The notes under the pieces were generated by a model. That model saw only the letters and a list, made by a program, of their open reading frames with translations. It did not search any database and was not told where the DNA came from. A program made the translations under genes and the position numbers. A stretch of 60,047 nucleotides of DNA from Aquimarina sp. Aq78 (GTDB lineage: Bacteria > Bacteroidota > Bacteroidia > Flavobacteriales > Flavobacteriaceae). The first letter of the stretch is position 1; every line of letters starts with the position of its first letter. Shown piece after piece: positions 42,459-50,959 of the stretch. The stretch spans positions 1 to 60,047 of the forward strand of contig NZ_OMKA01000004.1 of assembly GCF_900299525.1 (NCBI RefSeq). The letters run 5' to 3'.

Positions 42459-43161
42459 ATGTATTTATAAAAGCTACACTATGCGCAGCAACAATTGCTG
42501 CAGTCTCAGTTCGCAATCGGGTTTCTCCCAATGTAACAGGTGTATATCCCGAACGTAGTGCTATATCAATTTCTTTTGTCGAAAAATCTCCTTCGGGACC
42601 AATAAGAATAGTAGTGTTTGCTTCTTGCAGAAGAACATTTTTTAAAGATTGTTTCTTGGTTTCTTCACAATGAGCGATTAATAACTGGTCTTTATTTTCC
42701 TGTTTTATAAACTCTGAAAATGTAATAGCAGGGTTTAGTTTAGGTAAATAACATTGTAGCGATTGTTTCATTGCACTTTGCAGGATACGCTCGAATCGTT
42801 CTGCTTTAATGATTTTTCTCTCACTATGATCACAAATAACAGGAGTAATTTCATCGATACCAATTTCAGTAGCTTTTTCTAAGAACCATTCATATCGATC
42901 ATTCATCTTGGTAGGAGCAACAGCCAGGTGAAGTCTATACTTTCTATGATATTGTTGCTCATGGTTTTCAATTTTTGCAATACATTGGGATGGGTTAGAA
43001 AACGTGATACGCGCAATAAATAAAACTCCATAACCATTGGTGATATGCAATTGATCACCCTCTTTTTTTCTTAATACTTTGGCAATGTGCTTACTTTCTT
43101 CTCTCGAAAATTTTATTTCGCTACTGGATGCTGTTAAGGTATGGTTATAGAATAATTGCAT
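42457..43161 (-). CDS. rsmE: 16S rRNA (uracil-1498-N3)-methyltransferase
   Basis: This is 234 residues. An N-terminal PUA-like part (EESKHIAKVLRKKEGDQLHI) leads to the SPOUT knot with NDRYEWFLEKATEIGIDEIT, TILIGPEGDFSTKEIDIA and VTLGETRLRTETAAIVAAHS. These are the diagnostic RsmE motifs. The enzyme methylates N3 of U1498 of 16S rRNA. It lies downstream of tsaD on the same strand, a common pairing in this group. Confidence 0.96.
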   Translation of the reverse strand: MQLFYNHTLTASSSEIKFSREESKHIAKVLRKKEGDQLHITNGYGVLFIARITFSNPSQCIAKIENHEQQYHRKYRLHLAVAPTKMNDRYEWFLEKATEIGIDEITPVICDHSERKIIKAERFERILQSAMKQSLQCYLPKLNPAITFSEFIKQENKDQLLIAHCEETKKQSLKNVLLQEANTTILIGPEGDFSTKEIDIALRSGYTPVTLGETRLRTETAAIVAAHSVAFINT

Positions 43162-43214
43162 TTTACATTTTTATTGTCAAAAGTCAGGTTATACATTTAT
43201 ATAATTTCCCTGTA

Positions 43215-44237
43215 TTAGAATTTTATTCGGGCTTTGGCTACAACACTCATATCAGTAAAATCTTTTTCCAGATATTTTAAATACCCTACAATCCCAATCA
43301 TTGCAGCATTATCTGTGGTATATTCGAACTTGGGAATATAAGTTTTCCATCCATACTTTTGTTCTCCATCTTTTAATGCTTTTCTAATTCCCGAATTTGC
43401 AGAAACACCACCACCAATTGCAATACTTTTAATACCGGTTTGTTTAGAAGCTTTTTTTAATTTATCTATCAGAATATTAATAATTGTATACTGTAAAGAG
43501 GCACATATATCATTAAGATTTTCGGCTACAAAATCAGGATCTTCTTTTACCTTTTTCTGAACAAAATAGAGAACAGAAGTCTTAAGCCCACTAAAACTGA
43601 AATTGAGCTCACCAACTTTTGGCTTAGGAAAAGGAAATGCTTTTGGATTACCCATCTGCGCATATTTATCAATTAATGGTCCACCCGGATAAGGTAAACC
43701 AAATATCTTTGCACTTTTGTCAAAAGCTTCTCCAACAGCATCATCGATAGTTTCACCAATAATTTCCATATCAAAATGTGCATTAACCTTAACAATCTGT
43801 GTGTGTCCACCACTTATTGTCATTGCTAAAAAAGGAAATTCTGGAGTCTCAAACTCATCTTCTTCAATAAAATGAGCCAAAATATGCGCTTGCATGTGAT
43901 TAACATCTATTAATGGAATATCCAAGGCCAAGGCTAATGACTTAGCAAAAGAAGTACCTACTAGTAGCGATCCCATTAATCCAGGACCTCTGGTAAAGGC
44001 GATAGCATGTAAATCTTCTTTCTTTATATTTGCTTGTTTAATTGCCTGATCGATTACAGGAACAATATTTTGCTGATGTGCTCTAGAAGCTAATTCGGGT
44101 ACAACACCACCATATAACTCATGTATTTTTTGCGATGCAACAACATTGGATAAAACCTGTCCATTACATAATACAGCAGCAGAAGTATCATCGCATGAAG
44201 ACTCAATACCGAGGATGTATATTTTTTGTGGATTCAT
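43215..44237 (-). CDS. tsaD: tRNA N6-adenosine threonylcarbamoyltransferase TsaD
   Basis: This is 340 residues, as usual for the family. Motifs are ILGIESSCDDTSAAVL, the metal-binding VNHMQAHILAHF, the line FPFLAMTISGGHTQIVKV, the lipid-like loop GEAFDKSAKIFGLPYPGGP and AIGGGVSANSGIR. With TsaB/E/C it makes t6A on ANN-reading tRNAs. It is divergent from the tamB-like gene, with a small overlap of start regions. Confidence 0.98.
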   Translation of the reverse strand: MNPQKIYILGIESSCDDTSAAVLCNGQVLSNVVASQKIHELYGGVVPELASRAHQQNIVPVIDQAIKQANIKKEDLHAIAFTRGPGLMGSLLVGTSFAKSLALALDIPLIDVNHMQAHILAHFIEEDEFETPEFPFLAMTISGGHTQIVKVNAHFDMEIIGETIDDAVGEAFDKSAKIFGLPYPGGPLIDKYAQMGNPKAFPFPKPKVGELNFSFSGLKTSVLYFVQKKVKEDPDFVAENLNDICASLQYTIINILIDKLKKASKQTGIKSIAIGGGVSANSGIRKALKDGEQKYGWKTYIPKFEYTTDNAAMIGIVGYLKYLEKDFTDMSVVAKARIKF

Positions 44238-47200
44238 TATGAGGAAAAGGGCATAGAAATTGTTAATATTGTCAACAAAGTTAAAACAATAAAACGTATC
44301 AGGAAATTTAGGAAAATATTGTTAAGGACATTTCTTGTCCTTTTATCGCTATTTGCATTTTTGGTAGTGCTGTTTTCTATTCCTGCGGTTCAAACATATT
44401 TTGGAGAAAAAGTAACCAATTACCTTAATGAAACCTATGGTGTTGATATTCATATTGACCGAATTGGATTGACCTATGCTGGTAATGTATATCTTGAAGA
44501 AATCTTAGTCAAAGATCATCATCAGGATACATTGATATATGCCAGTAGTATCAAAACTTCGATAGGAAGTATTACACAAGTTACCCAAGGCAGACCCGAA
44601 TTAGGGCAAGTTTCTATAGAAGACCTGATCTTTGATATGAAAATATATAAAGATGAAAGTAGTGATAACCTGATGACGTTTGTTAGAAAATTTAATACAG
44701 GGAAAAAACCATCTTCTGAAGAAAAATTTATCCTTTCAACAAAAAACATCAATCTTCAACGAGGAAAATATAGTTTTACTAATGAGAATTTAAGAAACCC
44801 AAAAGCCGTAGAATATACCGATATTGTTCTTGATGCAGAGAGCCTGGTAGTAGATGGCGATGATGTGTATATTACTATAGATGCGTTATCATTTAAAGAT
44901 TTTAGAGGATTAGATGTCTCCAAACTTCAAACTTGTTTTACGATAACTGCGACAGATATGAGGTTTCAGGAATTGATTATAGAAACCAAGGATTCTAAGA
45001 TCAAGGGTGAAATTCTATTTTCTTATGATGTTGGAGGGTTAGATGATTTTGAAAACAAAGTAAATATTAGTGCAGATTTTGATAAAGCAACTATTTCTAC
45101 CAATGATTTGATTCCTTTTTATAGAGAATTTGGAAAAAACCAAATGCTGAGAATGCAAAATACATCGGTTAGAGGAGTGCTTAATGATTTTAAAATAGTT
45201 AATGCGAATATTTCGGGATTAGATAGATCCACAATACAAGGAAATATAAGAATTAAAAATGCAGTAAGTGATGCCTCGAAATTTGAGCTCGAAGGAGATT
45301 TTACAAATTTAACCAGTAACTATTATGATCTGGTGAATTTGTTACCAAGAGTACTGGGAAACTCTTTACCAAGACAATTATATCAATTTGGTAGTGTACG
45401 TGCAGTAGGTAATGCTATTGTAACTACAAAAACTGTAGATATTGATATGGACTTGTTTTCGCAATTAGGAAAGATCAATGCCTTTGTTTTATTAGAGAAT
45501 CTTAATGATATAGAACGCTCATCATATAACGGAAATATTATTTCTAATAATTTTAATGTAGGTCAGCTATTAGGTAGGAAATCAATAGGAAATTCTGTTT
45601 TTGATATTCATGTAGACGGAACAGGTTTTACGTTAAAAAGCTTAGATACCAAGATCGAAGGTGATATTAGTAAGCTTGATTTTAATGGATATACGTATAC
45701 AGATTTAAAAGCACAAGGGAACCTTAAAGACCGTGTGTTTGATGGTAACCTTAATTCTAAAGATCCTAACGTGAGGTTTAGTTTTAATGGGGTAGCTGAT
45801 TTATCACAAGAAATACATAACTATAATTTTAAGGCCTATGTAGATCATATGGATCTTAATAAACTAAACCTATTTACCAGAGATAGTATTTCTGTTTTTA
45901 ATGGTGATGTATACATGAACATGAAAGGAACAGGTATCAATGATGCTTTCGGAACTATTGCTTTTGAAAAAACATTGTACACCAATCAGGATGCTGGATT
46001 TTATTTTGAAGATTTTGAGATCACATCAAGCTTTGATGATAAGAACATACGTACCATTACAATCAATAGTCCGGATATTGTAGAGGGTAATGTAAAAGGA
46101 GTGTTTAGGTTTGAAAATGTATACGACCTGTTTAGAAATTCTATAGGAAGCTTGTATACCAATTTTGAAGCTACCGAAATTACCGATGATGAGTTTATGG
46201 AGTTTAATTTCAATATTTATAATAAAATAGTTGATGTATTCTTTCCAGAAGTTCAATTTGCACCTAATACGAGTATTAAAGGAAAAGTAGAAAGTAATGA
46301 ATCAGAATTTAAACTTACATTTAAATCACCTTCAATTCAAGCCTTTGATAATTTTATGGAGGATGTAGATATCCAGATTGATAATAAAAACCCATTATTT
46401 AATACCTATATCGCTATTGATAGTATAGACTCAAAATATTATGATGTTTCCGAGTTTAGTCTGATTAATGTTACGCTCAAGGATACCTTATTTATGCACT
46501 CAGAATTTAAGGGAGGAGAAAATAATAAAGACAACTTTAACCTGGAGTTCTATCATACCATAAACGAAGAAAATAATTCTGTAGTAGGGATAAAAAAATC
46601 TGATTTCACATACAAAGGCCATACCTGGTATGCCAATAGAGAAAAGAGTAGAACAAACAATAAAATCATTTTTGATAATGATTTTAAAAATATAGATATA
46701 CGATCGGTAATCTTTAGTTACCTGGATGAAGAGATCAAACTTAATGGTATTACCCGGGGTAAAGATTATAAGGATCTAAAAGCAACCTTTGAAAATGTAG
46801 ATCTTAATAAAATTACGCCCAGGATTGATAGTTTAAATTTTATGGGAAGAGTAGATGGAGAATTATCTGTTCTTCAGGAAAATGGAAACTACCTTCCGAC
46901 CTCTACTGTAGTGATTCGGGATTTAGAGGTTAATAAGACACTGCTGGGGGAATTGAGGTTTAATGTTTCCGGAAACGAGGATCTTACCCAGTATAATGTG
47001 AATACACGGTTGATTAATAGCGAAAAGCAAAAAACATTATCAGCAATAGGAGGGATCAATGTTTCAAAACAGAATCCGGCAATAGATGTGGATCTGGAAT
47101 TAGATGATTTCGATATTTCAGAATTTAGTGCACTTGGGGGAATAGTGATTACCAATATACGAGGATTCGTTTCGGGAGAAGCAAAAATATCTGGCAGCTA

Positions 47201-48749
47201 TAAAAACCCTTCTATGGACGGGATATTGACATTAGATGGAGTTGGACTTACAGTACCCTATCTCAATATTGATCTTGATTTAGATGATAACTCAAAGGTG
47301 AGTTTAAAACAACAACGTTTTAACTTTGATGATGTTAATATTACAGATACAAAATATAAAACCAAAGGTATTCTTGGTGGATATATTGCACATCGTAGGT
47401 TTTCTAAATGGGAGCTTGGGTTAGAAATATTAGCTAATGAAAGACTCCTTGTTCTGGATACCGAAGAAGATGAAGAATCCCTGTACTATGGTACCGGCTT
47501 TATAAGTGGCGAAGCAACGATCAAAGGACCAACCGATGAACTGGTTATTGATGTTAATGCAACGACCGAAAGAGGAACTATTTTCAAAATCCCGTTAAAC
47601 GAAACAGAATCTATAGGAGATAATTCATATATCCACTTTTTAAGCCCTGAAGAGAAACGAGCCCGGTTAGAAGGAAAAGAAATTATATTAGATGATATAA
47701 AAGGACTAGAACTTAATTTTGAACTTGATGTAAATGATAATGCCGAAGTAGAGGTGGTCGTGGATAAAAGTACAGGAAGTTCATTAAAAGGACGCGGAGC
47801 CGGAACATTACTTATTGAGATTAATACCAATGGTAAATTTAATATGTGGGGCGATTTTGTAGCTTATGAAGGAACATATAATTTTAGATATGGAGCCTTT
47901 GTAGAAAAGCTGTTTACCGTTAGAGAAGGAGGAACAATTAATTGGGATGGGAGTCCAACACGAGCGCTTTTGGATCTTAGCGCCGTATATAAAACAGAAG
48001 CAAATCCTGCAATATTGTTAGAGAACTCTTCTATAAATCGTAAAATCCCTGTAGAAGTGGTTATAGACCTTCAGGGAGAATTAATTCAACCTAATGTTAA
48101 TTTTAATATAGAATTTCCAAACTTAAGTTCTGTGATAAAAAGTGAGTTGGATTATAAACTAAGCGATCAGTCTAATAAAGAATTACAAGCACTCTCTTTG
48201 GTGTCTTCTGGGCAGTTTTATAACGGTACCCTTGATGCTAATGCACTTACTGGTGGTTTGGTTGCAGAACGAGCATCTAGCCTTTTTAATGGAATATTTT
48301 CTGACGAAGATGATAAATTTCAGGTAGGATTAAATTATGTTCAAGGTGTTAAAAGTTTAGATCAGGAAGATGCAGATCAATTTGGGTTAACGCTTTCTAC
48401 ACAGATTAGTAACAGAATTCTGATTAACGGACGAGTAGGAGTCCCTATCGGGGGAGTTAACGAATCTAATGTAGTTGGAGATGTCGAAGTAGAATACCTT
48501 TTTAATGAAGAAGGATCATTGAGAGGGAAGATTTTTAATCGACAAAATACAATTCAATTTGTCGGTTCAGGAAATCAGGGGTATGAACAAGGGGTAGGAC
48601 TTTCATATTCGGTCGATTTTGATAATTTTAATGAGTTATGGACTAAGATCTTTAAAAGTAAAAAAGTAAAAGATTCTATTGCAAAACCTAAGGATACTAC
48701 CAAAATAGAATCTCCGAATTTTATTAACTTTACCGAGAAGAATAACTAA
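44226..48749 (+). CDS. tamB: TamB-family translocation/assembly protein
   Basis: This is 1507 residues. One membrane helix (about 30-52, TFLVLLSLFAFLVVLFSIP) anchors a very long periplasmic beta-taco made of repeated strands. The C-terminal DUF490 domain (about 1050-1470) shows VKDSLTL-like short strands and LQALSLVSSGQFYNG. TamB-type proteins bridge inner and outer membranes and move phospholipids or help barrel assembly. The start is uncertain: TTG 44226 overlaps the tsaD start codon by 12 bases, and no ATG precedes the helix, so an ATT at 44259 or 44268 is possible too. Confidence 0.9.
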   Translation: MWIHYEEKGIEIVNIVNKVKTIKRIRKFRKILLRTFLVLLSLFAFLVVLFSIPAVQTYFGEKVTNYLNETYGVDIHIDRIGLTYAGNVYLEEILVKDHHQDTLIYASSIKTSIGSITQVTQGRPELGQVSIEDLIFDMKIYKDESSDNLMTFVRKFNTGKKPSSEEKFILSTKNINLQRGKYSFTNENLRNPKAVEYTDIVLDAESLVVDGDDVYITIDALSFKDFRGLDVSKLQTCFTITATDMRFQELIIETKDSKIKGEILFSYDVGGLDDFENKVNISADFDKATISTNDLIPFYREFGKNQMLRMQNTSVRGVLNDFKIVNANISGLDRSTIQGNIRIKNAVSDASKFELEGDFTNLTSNYYDLVNLLPRVLGNSLPRQLYQFGSVRAVGNAIVTTKTVDIDMDLFSQLGKINAFVLLENLNDIERSSYNGNIISNNFNVGQLLGRKSIGNSVFDIHVDGTGFTLKSLDTKIEGDISKLDFNGYTYTDLKAQGNLKDRVFDGNLNSKDPNVRFSFNGVADLSQEIHNYNFKAYVDHMDLNKLNLFTRDSISVFNGDVYMNMKGTGINDAFGTIAFEKTLYTNQDAGFYFEDFEITSSFDDKNIRTITINSPDIVEGNVKGVFRFENVYDLFRNSIGSLYTNFEATEITDDEFMEFNFNIYNKIVDVFFPEVQFAPNTSIKGKVESNESEFKLTFKSPSIQAFDNFMEDVDIQIDNKNPLFNTYIAIDSIDSKYYDVSEFSLINVTLKDTLFMHSEFKGGENNKDNFNLEFYHTINEENNSVVGIKKSDFTYKGHTWYANREKSRTNNKIIFDNDFKNIDIRSVIFSYLDEEIKLNGITRGKDYKDLKATFENVDLNKITPRIDSLNFMGRVDGELSVLQENGNYLPTSTVVIRDLEVNKTLLGELRFNVSGNEDLTQYNVNTRLINSEKQKTLSAIGGINVSKQNPAIDVDLELDDFDISEFSALGGIVITNIRGFVSGEAKISGSYKNPSMDGILTLDGVGLTVPYLNIDLDLDDNSKVSLKQQRFNFDDVNITDTKYKTKGILGGYIAHRRFSKWELGLEILANERLLVLDTEEDEESLYYGTGFISGEATIKGPTDELVIDVNATTERGTIFKIPLNETESIGDNSYIHFLSPEEKRARLEGKEIILDDIKGLELNFELDVNDNAEVEVVVDKSTGSSLKGRGAGTLLIEINTNGKFNMWGDFVAYEGTYNFRYGAFVEKLFTVREGGTINWDGSPTRALLDLSAVYKTEANPAILLENSSINRKIPVEVVIDLQGELIQPNVNFNIEFPNLSSVIKSELDYKLSDQSNKELQALSLVSSGQFYNGTLDANALTGGLVAERASSLFNGIFSDEDDKFQVGLNYVQGVKSLDQEDADQFGLTLSTQISNRILINGRVGVPIGGVNESNVVGDVEVEYLFNEEGSLRGKIFNRQNTIQFVGSGNQGYEQGVGLSYSVDFDNFNELWTKIFKSKKVKDSIAKPKDTTKIESPNFINFTEKNN

Positions 48750-48786
48750 TTCTGGTTATTTTTATCATCCTATTAAATATTTAATT

Positions 48787-49773
48787 ATGGCAAAAGAGAT
48801 AAGAACCATTGGTGTCATGACTTCGGGAGGAGATGCTCCGGGAATGAATGCTGCAATACGTGCTGTAGCAAGAGCATGCGCTTACTATAATGTGAAATGT
48901 ATAGGGTTTTATCGAGGATATCAGGGAATGATAGAAGGAGATTATACGGTAATGAATGCCAGAAGTGTTCGTAATATTATTAGTAGAGGAGGAACGATAC
49001 TTAAATCTGCCCGATCTGTGGATTTTAAAACTCCCGAGGGTAGAAAAAAAGCGGCAGATCACCTTAAAAAAATAGGAATAGATGCTATGGTTCTTATTGG
49101 TGGTGATGGAACGTTTAGAGGAGGACAGATTTTTAGTGAAGAATATGATATTCCTGTAATCGGTGTTCCTGGTACCATAGATAATGATATTGCAGGTACG
49201 AATTATACAATAGGCTATGATACTGCATTAAATACAGTGATCAATGCAATAGATAAAATACGAGATACGGCCAGTTCACATAACCGATTATTTTTTGTTG
49301 AGGTAATGGGGCGTGATGCAGGATTTATTGCTCTTAATAGTGGAGTAGGCGCAGGAGCAGAAGAAATTTTGATTCCCGAAGAAGATTTAGGACTTGACCG
49401 ATTATTAGAATCACTAAAACGCAGTAAACGATCAGGTAAATCCTCGAGTATAGTTGTGGTAAGTGAAGGTGACAAAACAGGAAAAAATGTATATGAACTG
49501 GCAGACTATGTAACAGAAAATCTACCAGATTATGAGGTGAGAGTAACTGTTTTGGGGCATATGCAACGTGGTGGCTCCCCATCATGTTTTGATAGAACAC
49601 TGGCTAGCCGATTATGTGTTAAAGCAGTAGAACTACTTCTTGATGGAAAGAAAAATGTAATGGTAGGCATTATTAATAATGAGATTACAGCAACAAGTTT
49701 TGATGTTGGCCTAAGAGAAGGTCACGAAATTAATAAAGAATTACTTCGTATTTCTGATATCCTTTCTACTTAA
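48787..49773 (+). CDS. pfkA: ATP-dependent 6-phosphofructokinase
   Basis: This is 328 residues. Motifs are GVMTSGGDAPGMNAAIRAV (ATP loop), IGGDGTFRGG (ATP-type GGDGT), VPGTIDNDIAGTNYTIGYDT (catalytic TIDND), EVMGRDAGFIAL and VLGHMQRGGSPSCFDR. The enzyme phosphorylates fructose-6-phosphate in glycolysis. In related genomes gapA often follows; here a repeat-rich gap follows instead. Confidence 0.98.
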   Translation: MAKEIRTIGVMTSGGDAPGMNAAIRAVARACAYYNVKCIGFYRGYQGMIEGDYTVMNARSVRNIISRGGTILKSARSVDFKTPEGRKKAADHLKKIGIDAMVLIGGDGTFRGGQIFSEEYDIPVIGVPGTIDNDIAGTNYTIGYDTALNTVINAIDKIRDTASSHNRLFFVEVMGRDAGFIALNSGVGAGAEEILIPEEDLGLDRLLESLKRSKRSGKSSSIVVVSEGDKTGKNVYELADYVTENLPDYEVRVTVLGHMQRGGSPSCFDRTLASRLCVKAVELLLDGKKNVMVGIINNEITATSFDVGLREGHEINKELLRISDILST

Positions 49774-49802
49774 CGTGAATTCGATGTAAGGATTTGGTTT
49801 AA

Positions 49803-49970
49803 AAAAGCCGTCAAATTGAATGATTTTTCATAGTGACCTCTCGACTGCGCTCAAGATGACGTGGAGAAAAATTGTATCGACCCTTCGACGAAGCTCAGGA
49901 TGACAAGGCTTTTGTTTGAAAATTTACTTGTCTTCGATACAATTTTCTGTAGAAAATCACTCTGACTGAC
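49803..49970. repeat. Inverted MITE/REP-like element
   Basis: Its left end (GTCAAATTGAATGATTTTT ... GAAAAATTGTATCGA, 49811-49880) is the reverse complement of the unit at 12560-12620. Its right end (TCGATACAATTTTC ... AAAATCACTCTGACTGAC, 49934-49970) is the direct form. Between them lie CTCGACTGCGCTCAAGATGAC (49840-49860) and TTCGACGAAGCTCAGGATGAC (49884-49904), a repeat type common between flavobacterial genes. Confidence 0.65.
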
Positions 49971-50086
49971 ATAAATTTTCTTATTTCATCATAAAAACCT
50001 CTCGAACTTATACTTTTTTTTGAAATATCAGTTTATAAACGGGAGTTGTGTTTAAGTATTTTAAAACCAGTATTTTAAATATAATG

Positions 50087-50131
50087 AAGTAAGTCGTATT
50101 TGATAAATACCGACTTACTTTTCTTGTTTTT
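50087..50131 (+). terminator. Strong terminator
   Basis: AAGTAAGTCG / CGACTTACTT plus the inner stem TATTT-GAT-AAATA gives a 15-bp stem with one bulged base, followed by TTTCTTGTTTTT. It lies downstream of pfkA. Confidence 0.8.
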
Positions 50132-50366
50132 GACTACACTGCAACCTTACATTTGAGGAAACAAAAAAAAGTAAGATGAACTATCACAGGGATACCAGAA
50201 GAAACAAATTCATAGCAGATGTTATAAAACAAAAATACCTTTTTTTGCTCCATTAAATACCAGATGTAAACTACCCCATAATTGCATTAAACAATGACTA
50301 ATATTCTCATTACTTTATCTTAGATAATGCTCTACTACATTATCTGGGTTTAATCTGCAACTCATT

Positions 50367-50639
50367 ATGAATAGTATTATCAAACAGATCAAACTTATAG
50401 AGCGCATCGATCAACTTATTCGATTGCAAGCTACAGGATCACCAGAAGAACTGATCTCTAAATTAGGAATCTCAAAAACAAAACTATATCGCATTATTAA
50501 TACAATGAAAAGTTTAAATGCTCCTGTTGAGTATGACATCACCGTACAAAGTTTTGTGTATGCCGAACCAGTAGATTTTACTTTTGGATTCTATACAAAA
50601 GATAGAAAAACGAATATTATTAATCCTTTTATAGGGTAG
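50367..50639 (+). CDS. Small HTH DNA-binding protein
   Basis: This is 90 residues. The N-terminal part QIKLIERIDQLIRLQATGSP and EELISKLGISKTKLYRIINT forms a DeoR/HTH_11-like helix-turn-helix. The rest, NAPVEYDITVQSFVYAEPVD, is like the wing and dimer strands of such regulators but short. It lies alone, upstream of the RHS locus, which makes it a candidate regulator of it. That is inferred from position only. Confidence 0.75.
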   Translation: MNSIIKQIKLIERIDQLIRLQATGSPEELISKLGISKTKLYRIINTMKSLNAPVEYDITVQSFVYAEPVDFTFGFYTKDRKTNIINPFIG

Positions 50640-50959
50640 TTAGGAGAGCGGTTAACCCAAAACCTGAAACCCAAAACCTGTAACCTGATACCCCTTCAAA
50701 CTTATTTCTAAAAAAAACTTTTATTTTTTTTTCTCAGTCCCGAAAAACGAAACTGAGATACCGTAATATTGCTACTGGAATACAATAAAAATATAAAAAC
50801 AAGTTCATTTAGAGTGCTTTATCTATGTTAGATAATTCCTTAACAAAAAGATAACCAAAAAGAGCGAAATCCATTGTTTGGTTTATTGATTTGTTATGGC
50901 TTAAATGGTAGGTTTGCACCCGGAAAAACAAAATCAGTCACTCAATATTTATTTATCTT
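50640..50959. other. Gap before the RHS locus with short repeats
   Basis: AACCCAAAACCTG is repeated with a 14-bp period at 50654-50680. The copy 2 repeat is at 50735-50754, within a stem of TCTCAGT and ACTGAGA. Long A and T runs surround it. No -7 promoter consensus was found. Confidence 0.5.
50735..50754 (+). repeat. Dispersed 20-bp repeat, copy 2
   Basis: CAGTCCCGAAAAACGAAACT is one base different from 351-370. Here it forms a clean 7-bp stem (TCTCAGT at 50732-50738, ACTGAGA at 50752-50758). Confidence 0.6.

Larger units (their letters stand above)
49774..50366. other. Repeat-rich intergenic region after pfkA
   Basis: No gene is seen. It holds an inverted dispersed element (49803-49970), which includes two copies of a REP-like GCTCAnGATGAC unit, and a terminator (50087-50120). 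Confidence 0.6.

Noticed and set aside
46001..47830. Several minus-strand frames of 70-114 codons inside the TamB-like gene
   Set aside because: They lie fully within a strong coding gene, lack motifs and reflect its codon use.
50654..50680. Possible CRISPR-like tandem repeat
   Set aside because: There are only two 13-bp copies separated by one base, with no spacers.
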